A stretch of DNA of 64,000 nt from Bos javanicus (taxonomy: Eukaryota; Chordata; Mammalia; Artiodactyla; Bovidae): contig NW_026894319.1 in NCBI RefSeq assembly GCF_032452875.1, positions 62,001-126,000 of the forward strand, given 5' to 3'. Made by a program: the position numbers and the translations under genes. Below are positions 56,332 through 64,000 of the stretch, one piece after another (positions within the stretch are counted from its first letter, which is position 1; each line of letters begins with the position of its first letter). The notes under the pieces are model-generated. The model made no database searches. It saw nothing but the letters and a program-made list of their open reading frames with translations, and had not been told where the DNA came from.

Positions 56332-56758
56332 GCTATCATGCACTGATCACTTGATTGTGCATGCAATGATCACGTGGATGATCATGCACTGATCACGTGG
56401 CTGATCATGCACTGATCACAAGGGTGATCATGAACTGATCACGTGACTTAGCATGCTGTGATCACGTGTCTGAATGGTGCTGATCATGTGACTGATCATG
56501 CACTGATCACGTGGCTATCATGCACTGATCACGTGGCTGATCATGCACTGATCACGTGGCTATCATGCACTGATCACTTGATTGTGCATGTAATAATCAC
56601 GTGGATGATCATGCATGATCACGTGGCTGATCATGCACTGATCACGGGTGATCATGCACTGATCACGTGACTTAGCATGCTGTGATCTCGGGTCTGATGG
56701 TGCTGATCATGTGACTGATCAAGAACTGATCACGTGGCTATCATGCACTGATCATGTG
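56332..56758 (+). repeat. 227-bp duplication of the module leader (copy 3)
   Basis: GCTATCATGCACTGATCACT at 56332 recurs at 56559, exactly 227 bp apart, with GCATGCTGTGATC leaders near 56449 and 56676. Otherwise this arrangement is found only in the two 6.98 kb units. Confidence 0.87.
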
Positions 56759-57000
56759 CCTCAGGAGGCAATAACCAAAGAGCTGAGCAGGCACGAATCA
56801 CGCAATCAGCAGGCAATAATCATGGACCTCAGCTGTGATGAATCATGCTGCTCAGCTGGCAATCATCAAGCAGCTGAATAGGCAGGAATCAGACGGCTCA
56901 GCTGGCCATTGTCAAGCAGATGAGCAGGCAGGAATCACGCAGCTCAGCTGGCAATTGTCAAGCAGCGGAGCAGACAGGAAAAACGGAGCTCAGTAGGCCC
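56759..57000 (+). repeat. CAGCTG-rich module M16 (242 bp)
   Basis: Standard module opening U10, apparently identical to M5, M11 and M12 although the satellite around it has been smoothed to consensus. Just upstream, GATCATGTGCCTCAGG replaces the usual GATGATGTGCCTCAGG. Confidence 0.92.
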
Positions 57001-60000
57001 TGATCACGTGACTGAGCATGCACTGATCACGTGACTGATCATGAACTGATCACGTGGCTATCATGCACTGATCACCTGACTGCGCATGCACTGATCACGT
57101 GGATGATCATACACTGATCACGTGGCTGATCATGCACTGATCACGTGACTGATCATGCACTGATCACGTGGCTATCATGCACTGATCACATGACTGATCA
57201 TGCACTGATCACGTAGCTATCATGCACTGATCACGTGGCTATCATGCACTGATCACGTGGCTGATCATGCACTGATCACGAAGCTGATCATACACTGATC
57301 ACGGGACTGTGCATGCACTGATCACGTGGCTGATCATGCACTGATCACGTGGCTGATCATGCACTGATCACCTGGCTATCATGCACTGATCACGTGACTG
57401 ATCATGCACTGATCACTGGCCTGATCATGCACTGATCACGTGGCTGATCATGCACTGATCAGGAAGCTGATCATACACTGATCACGTGACTCTGCCTGCT
57501 GTGTGGCTGATCATGCACTGATCACGTGGCTGATCATGCACTGATCACGTGGCTGATCATGCACTGATCACGTGCTGATCATGCACTGATCACGTGGCTG
57601 ATCATACACTGATCACGTGGCTGTTCATGCACTGATCACGTGGCTGATCATACACTGATCAAATTACTGATCATGCACTGATCACGTGCCTGATCATGCA
57701 CTGATCACGAAGCTGATCATACACTGACTGTGCATGCACTGATCACGTGGCTGATCATGCACTGATCACGTGGCTGATCATGCACTGATCACGTGGCTGA
57801 TCATACACTGATCACGTGGCTGATCATGCACTGATCACGTGTCTGATCATGCACTGATTTGAAGCTGATCATGACTGATCACGTGATTCATGCACTGATC
57901 ACGTGGCTGATCATGCACTATCACGTGGCTGATCATGCACTGATCACGTGACTGATCATGCACTGATCACGTGACTGATCATGCACTGATCACGTGGCTG
58001 ATCATGCACTGATCACGTAGCTGATCATATACTGATCACGTGACTGTGCATGCACTGATCACGTGGCTGATCATGCACTGATCACGTGGCTGATCATGCA
58101 CTGATCACATGGCTGATCATACACTGATCACGTGCCTGATCATGCACTGATCACGTTGCTGATCATGCACTGATCACGTGGCTGATCATGCACTGATCAC
58201 GTGGCTGATCATACACTGATCACGTGGCTGATCATGCACTGATCACGTGGCTGATCATGCACTGATCACGTGTCTATCATGCACTGATCACGTGAATGCG
58301 CATGAACTGATCACTTACCTGATCATGCACTGATCCGTGGCTATCATGCACTGATCACGTGGCTGATCATGCACTGATCACATGACTGATCATGCACTGA
58401 TCACGTAGCTATCATGCACTGATCACATGACTGCGCATGCATGATCATGTGACTGATCATGCACTGATCACGTGGCTATCATGCACTGATCACGTGGCTG
58501 ATCATGCACTGATCATGTGACTGATCATGCACTGATCACGAAGCTATCATGCACTGATCACATGACTGCTCATGCCATGATCACGTGACTGATCATGCAC
58601 TGATCACGTGGCTATCATGCACTGATCACGTGGCTAATCATACATTGATCACCTAAATAATCATGCACTGATCACGTGGCTGATCATGCACTGATCACGT
58701 GGCTGATCATGCACTGATCACGTAGCTATCATGCACTGATCACATGACTGCGCATGAACTGTTCACGTGGATATCATACACTGAACACGTGACAGATCAT
58801 GCACTGATCACGTGACTGATCATGCACTGATCTGGTGGCTATCATGCACTGATCACGTGATTGGTCATACACTGATCACGTGACTGATCATGCACTGATC
58901 ACGTGACTGCACATGCACTGATCATGTAAATGTAGGCAATGATCACATGGCTATCATGCACTGATCACGTGGCTGATCATGCACTGATCATGAGACTGAG
59001 CATGCACTGATCACGTAGCTATCATGCACTGATCAATTGGCTATCATGCACTGATCACGTGGCTGATCATGCACTGATCACGTGGCTGATCATGCACTGA
59101 TCACGTTGCTTATCATGCACTGATCACGTGGCTATCATGCACTGATCACGTGGCTGATCATGCACTGATCACATGGCTGATCATACACTGATCACGTGGC
59201 TGATCATGCACTGATCACGTTCCTTATCATGCACTGATCAGGTTGCTATCATGCACTGATCACATGGCTGATCATACACTGATCACGTGACTGCGCATGC
59301 ACTGATCACATGACTGATCATGCACTGATCACGTGGCTGATCATGCACTGATCAGCTGGCTATCATACACTGATCACGTGACTGATCATGCACTGATCAC
59401 GTGCCTGATCATGCACTGATCACGTGGCTGATCATGCACTGATCACGAAGCTGATCATACACTGATCACGTGACTGTGCATGCACTGATCACGTGGCTGA
59501 TCATGCACTGATCACATTGCCGATCATGCACTGATCACGTGACTGATCATGCACTGATCACGTGGCTGATCATGCACTGATCACGTGGCTGATCATACAC
59601 TGATCACGTGACTGTCATGCACTGATCACGTGGCTGATCATGCACTGATCACATTGCTGATCATGCACTGATCACGTGACTGATCATGCACTGATCACGT
59701 GCCTATCATGCACTGATCACGTGGCTGATCATACACTGATCACATGACTGATCATGCACTGATCACGTGGCTATCATGCACTGATCACGTGGCTGATCAT
59801 GCACTGATCACGTGATTGATCATGCACTGATCACGTGACTGATCATGCACTGATCACATGGCTATCATGCACTGATCATGTGACTGCGCATCCACTGATC
59901 ACGAGGATGATCATACACTGATCACGTGGCTGATCATGCACTGATCACATGACTGATCATACACTGATCACGTGTCTGAATATTGCTGATCATGTTATTG

Positions 60001-61293
60001 ATCATGTGCTGATCAGGTGTGTATCATGCACTGATCACCTGACTGCGCATGCACTGACCATGTAACTGTAGGCAATGATCACATGGCTATCATGCACTGA
60101 TCACGTGGATGATCATGCACTGACCATGCACTGATCACGTAGCTATCATGCACTGATCACTTGGCTGTCATGCACTGATCACGTGGCTGATCATACACTG
60201 ATCACGTGACTGCACATGCACTGATCACATGGCTGATCATACAGTGATCACGTGGCTGATCATGCACTGATCATGTGGTTGATCATGCACTGATCACGTT
60301 GCTGATCATGCACTGATCACGTGGCTATCATGCACTGATCACGAGGCTGATCATGCACTGATCACATGGCAATCATGCACTGATCACGTGTCTTATCATG
60401 CACTGATCCTTGACTGATCATGCACTGATCACGTGCCTGATCATGCACTGATCACGGCTGATCATGCACTGATCACGAAGCTGATCATACACTGATCACG
60501 TGACTGCATGCACTGATCATTGATGATCATGCACTGATCAAGTGGCTGATCATGCACTGATCACGTGGCTGATCATACACTGATCACGTGACTGATCATG
60601 CACTGATCACGTGGCTGATCATGCACTGATCACGGCTGATCATACACTGATCACGTGACTGTCATGCACTGATCACGTGGCTGATCATGCACTGATCACG
60701 TGGCTGATCATACACTGATCATGTGCCTGATCATGCACTAAATATGTTGCTGATCATGCACTGATCACGTAGCTGATCATGCACTGATCACGTGGCTGAT
60801 CATACACTGATCACCTGGCTGATCAGCACTGATCACGTGGCTGATCATACACTGATCACGAAGCTGATCATACACTGATCACGTGACTGCATGCACTGAT
60901 CAATTGACTGCCCATGCACTGATCACGTGGATGATCATGCACTGATCATGTGACTGATCATGCACTGATCAAATGGCTGATCATGCCCTGATCACGTGAC
61001 TGATCATGCACTGATCATGAAGCTGATCATGCAATGATCACGTGACTGTCATGCACTGATCACGTGGCTGATCATGCACTGATCACGTGGCTATCATGCA
61101 CTGATCACTTGATTGTGCATGCAATAATCACGTGGATGATCATGCATGTATCACGTGGCTGATCATGCACTAATCACAAGGGTGATCATGAACTGATCAC
61201 GTGACTTAGCATGCTGTGATCTCGGGTCTGAGTGGTGCTAATCATGTGACTAATCATGAACTGATCACGTGGCTATCATGCACTGATGATGTG
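56759..61293 (+). repeat. 4.55 kb unit U10, smoothed (4535 bp)
   Basis: All major landmarks are present at the usual spacing (GTAAATGTAGGC is about 2170 bp from the module, as in U1), but most single-base variants are replaced by the monomer consensus. Examples: ATCATGACTGATC near 57870 for ATCATAGACTGATC, and plain consensus near 58670 where U1-U9 have the GGCGGTCTTGC landmark. Architecture is kept while point variants are lost. Confidence 0.9.
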
Positions 61294-61535
61294 CCTCAGG
61301 AGGCAATAACCAAAGAGCTGAGCAGGCACGAATCACGCAATCAGCAGGCAATAATCATGGACCTCAGCTGTGATGAATCATGCTGCTCAGCTGGCAATCA
61401 TCAAGCAGCTGAATAGGCAGGAATCAGACGGCTCAGCTGGCCATTGTCAAGCAGATGAGCAGGCAGGAATCACGCAGCTCAGCTGGCAATTGTCAAGCAG
61501 CGGAGCAGACAGGAATAACGGAGCTCAGTAGGCCC
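61294..61535 (+). repeat. CAGCTG-rich module M17 (242 bp)
   Basis: Standard module opening U11. It shares GGAATAACGG with M15. Confidence 0.92.
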
Positions 61536-64000
61536 TGATCACGTGACTGAGCACACACTGATCACGTGACTGATAATGAACTGATCACGTGGCTATCATG
61601 CACTGATCACCTGACTGAGCATGCACTGATCATGTGGATGATCATACACTGATCACGTGGCTGATCACGCACTGATCACGTGACTGATCATGCACTGATC
61701 ACGTGGCTATCATGCACTGATCACATGACTGAGCATGCACTGATCACGTAGCTATCATGCACTGATCACGTGGCTATCATGCACTAATCACGTGGCTGAT
61801 CATGCACTGATCACGAAGCTGATCATACACTGATCACGGGACTGTGCATGCACTGATCACGTGGCTGATCATGCACTGATCACGTGGCTGATCATGCACT
61901 GATCACGTGGCTATCATACACTGATCACGTGACTGATCATGCACTCTTCACTGGCCTGATCATGCACTGATCCCGTGGCTGATCATGCAATGATCAGGAA
62001 TGATCATACACTGATCACGTGACTCTGCCTGCTGTGTGGCTGATCATGCACTGATCACGTGGCTGATCATACACTGATCACGTGCTGATCATGCACTGAT
62101 CACGTGCGGATCATGCACTGATCACGTGGCTGATCATACACTGATCGTGGCTGATCATGCACTGATCACGTGGCTGATCATACACTGATCAAATTACTGA
62201 TCATGCACTGATCACGTGGCTGATCATGCACTGATCACGGCTGACCATACACTGTGCATGCACTGATCACGTGGCTGATCATGCACTGATCACGTGGCTG
62301 ATCATGCACTGATCACGTGGCTGATCATACTGATCACGTGGCTGATCATGCACTGATCACGTGTCTGATCATGCACTGATTTGAAGCTGATCATGACTGA
62401 TCACGTGATTCATGCACTGATCACGTGGCTGATCATGCACTATCAAGTGGCTGATCATGCACTGATCACGTGACTGATCATGCACTGATCACGTGACTGA
62501 TCATGCACTGATCACGTGGCTGATCATGCACTGATCACGTGGCTGATCATACACTGATCACGTGACTGTGCATGCACTGATCACGTGGCTGATCATGCAC
62601 TGATCACGTGGCTGATCATGCACTGATCACGTGGCTGATCATACACTGATCACGTGCCTGATCATGCACTGATCACGTGGCTGATCATGCACTGATCACG
62701 TGGCTGATCATACACTGATCACGTGGCTGATCATGCACTGATCACGTGGCTGATCATGCACTGATCACGTGGCTATCATGCACTGATCACGTGACTGATC
62801 ATGCACTGATCACGTACTGATCATGCACTGATCACGTGGCTGATCATGCACTGATCACGTGGCTGATCATGCACTGATCACGTGACTGATCATGCACTGA
62901 TCACGTAGCTATCATGCACTGATCACGTGACTGATCATCACTGATCATGTGACTGATCATGCACTGATCACGTGGCTGATCATGCACTGATCACGTGGCT
63001 GATCATGCACTGATCATGTGACTGATCATGCACTGATCACGTGGCTGATCATGCACTGATCACGTGACTGCTCATGCACTGATCACGTGACTGATCATGC
63101 ACTGATCACGTGGCTGATCATGCACTGATCACGTGGCTGATCATGCACTGATCACGTGGCTGATCATGCACTGATCACGTGGCTGATCATGCACTGATCA
63201 CGTGGCTGATCATGCACTGATCACATGACTGATCATGCACTGATCACGTAGCTATCATGCACTGATCACATGACTGATCATGCATGATCACGTGACTGAT
63301 CATGCACTGATCACGTGGCTGATCATGCACTGATCACGTGGCTGATCATGCACTGATCATGTGACTGATCATGCACTGATCACGAAGCTATCATGCACTG
63401 ATCACATGACAGCTCATGCATGATCACGTGACTGATCATGCACTGATCACGTGGCTATCATGCACTGATCACGTGGCTGATCATACACTGATCACGTGAC
63501 TAATCATGCACTGATCACGGGCTGTCATGCACTGATCACGTGGCTGATCATGCACTGATCACAGCTGATCATGCACTGATCACATGACTGCGCATGAACT
63601 GTTCACGTGGATATCATACACTGATCACGTGACTGATCATGCACTGATCACGTGACTGATCATGCACTGATCTGGTGGCTATCATGCACTGATCACGTGA
63701 TTGGTCATACACTGATCACGTGACTGATCATGCACTGATCACGTGACTGCATGCACTGATCATGTAAATGTAGGCAATGATCACATGGCTATCATGCACT
63801 GATCACGTGGCTGATCATGCACTGATCATGAGACTGATCATGCACTGATCACGTAGCTATCATGCACTGATCAATTGGCTATCATGCACTGATCACGTGG
63901 CTGATCATGCACTGATCACGTGGCTGATCATGCACTGATCACGTGCTGATCATGCACTGATCACGTGGCTATCATACTGATCACGTGGCTGATCATGCAC
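61294..64000 (+). repeat. 4.55 kb unit U11, smoothed, cut by window end
   Basis: Partial unit (2707 bp). GATTTGAAGCTG (62379) is at the normal distance from the module, but GACAGCTC (63408) and GTAAATG (63764) lie about 300 bp further away than in U1, owing to a ~343-bp duplication (CACGTAGCT at 62902 and 63245). It is nearly all consensus monomer and has more small deletions than other units (CACTGATCGTGGCTG near 62142, GATCATACTGATC near 62323, CACGTACTGATC near 62812, GATCATCACTG near 62934). Confidence 0.87.

Larger units (their letters stand above)
52815..56758 (+). repeat. Rearranged 4.55 kb unit U9 (3944 bp)
   Basis: The left part matches U1-U8 to the GGCGGTCTTGC landmark near 54735. 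A ~340-bp duplication follows, then a near-pure consensus block (54984-55849). The GTAAATGTAGGC, CCTTATCCTGC, GAATATTGC and AACTGTAGGCAATTATC landmarks are missing. The order resumes near 55850 (CACGAAGCTG, CACTAAATATGTTGC) and ends with the 227-bp leader duplication typical of the 6.98 kb unit. The unit is a mosaic. Confidence 0.88.
1..64000 (+). repeat. 22-23 bp satellite array, entire window
   Basis: The window consists of head-to-tail copies of a 22-23 bp monomer, all in one orientation. The 23-bp form joins an 11-bp half CTGATCATGCA to a 12-bp half CTGATCACGTGG; the 22-bp form has CTATCATGC in the first half. Alternating 23 and 22 bp forms give a common 45-bp dimer. Clean consensus copies are seen at 55031-55076. 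At about 22.5 bp per copy this implies roughly 2,800 monomers (window length divided by period, not counted). Both window ends lie inside the array, so its full size is unknown. No unique insert, poly-A tract or transposon was seen. The family is not one I recognise by name. Confidence 0.97.

Noticed and set aside
1..64000. Inverted segments or large palindromes
   Set aside because: I looked for the reverse-complement pattern (CCACGTGATCAGTGC) in blocks and saw none. All monomers read in one direction; short palindromes are intrinsic to TGATCA and CACGTG.
1..64000. Known centromere or telomere motifs
   Set aside because: No TTAGGG-type runs and no sequence resembling the 17-bp CENP-B box were noticed. 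A centromeric role cannot be claimed from sequence alone.
1..64000. tRNA, rRNA or other RNA genes
   Set aside because: No cloverleaf, rRNA-like or other unique structured stretch was seen; every part is assignable to satellite or module repeats.

Overview
The whole 64 kb is one uninterrupted tandem-repeat (satellite) array. I see no protein-coding gene, RNA gene, transposon, CRISPR array or unique sequence, and the array runs off both ends of the window. The basic unit is 22-23 bp, always in the same orientation. Clean copies occur at 55031-55053 and 55054-55076. Each is built from an 11-bp half (CTGATCATGCA) and a 12-bp half (CTGATCACGTGG), so it carries two TGATCA palindromes and one CACGTG E-box core. 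A common 22-bp variant has CTATCATGC in the first half. The longest open frames are only 62-83 codons and are translations of the repeat.

Organism: the pattern (kilobase higher-order repeats of a short monomer, no genes in 64 kb) points to a eukaryotic nuclear genome. The commonest changes in the E-box are CACGTG to CATGTG and to CACATG, as expected from decay of a methylated CpG, which favours a vertebrate or another CpG-methylating genome. I do not recognise the satellite and cannot name the species.

Layout: 1-5233 is the most diverged part, with three short modules, local 270-bp and 90-bp duplications and an old ~2.1-2.4 kb duplication. 5234-12213 and 12214-19191 are two near-identical tandem copies of a 6.98 kb unit. 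From 18442 to the right end (overlapping the end of the second 6.98 kb copy) the array is a series of ~4.55 kb higher-order units, called U1-U11 here. U3 carries a 2.08 kb internal deletion, U9 is rearranged and U11 is cut by the window end.

Every higher-order unit is marked by a CAGCTG-rich module. Seventeen modules (M1-M17) occur, and M5 and M7-M17 are all exactly 242 bp. The module is itself built on a 23-bp (46-bp dimer) period and looks like a diverged branch of the same monomer family.

Most notable signals: (1) from about 54.98 kb rightward the monomers are progressively reset to the consensus while the 242-bp modules are untouched; (2) structural variants shared by non-adjacent units (U1/U5, U2/U6, U9/U11, and a 227-bp duplication at 11.0, 18.0 and 56.3 kb) record exchange history; (3) the array is a very large cluster of CACGTG E-boxes; (4) small deletions recur at one sequence context in different units, which could be biology or assembly/basecalling error. 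All sequence comparisons were done by eye.
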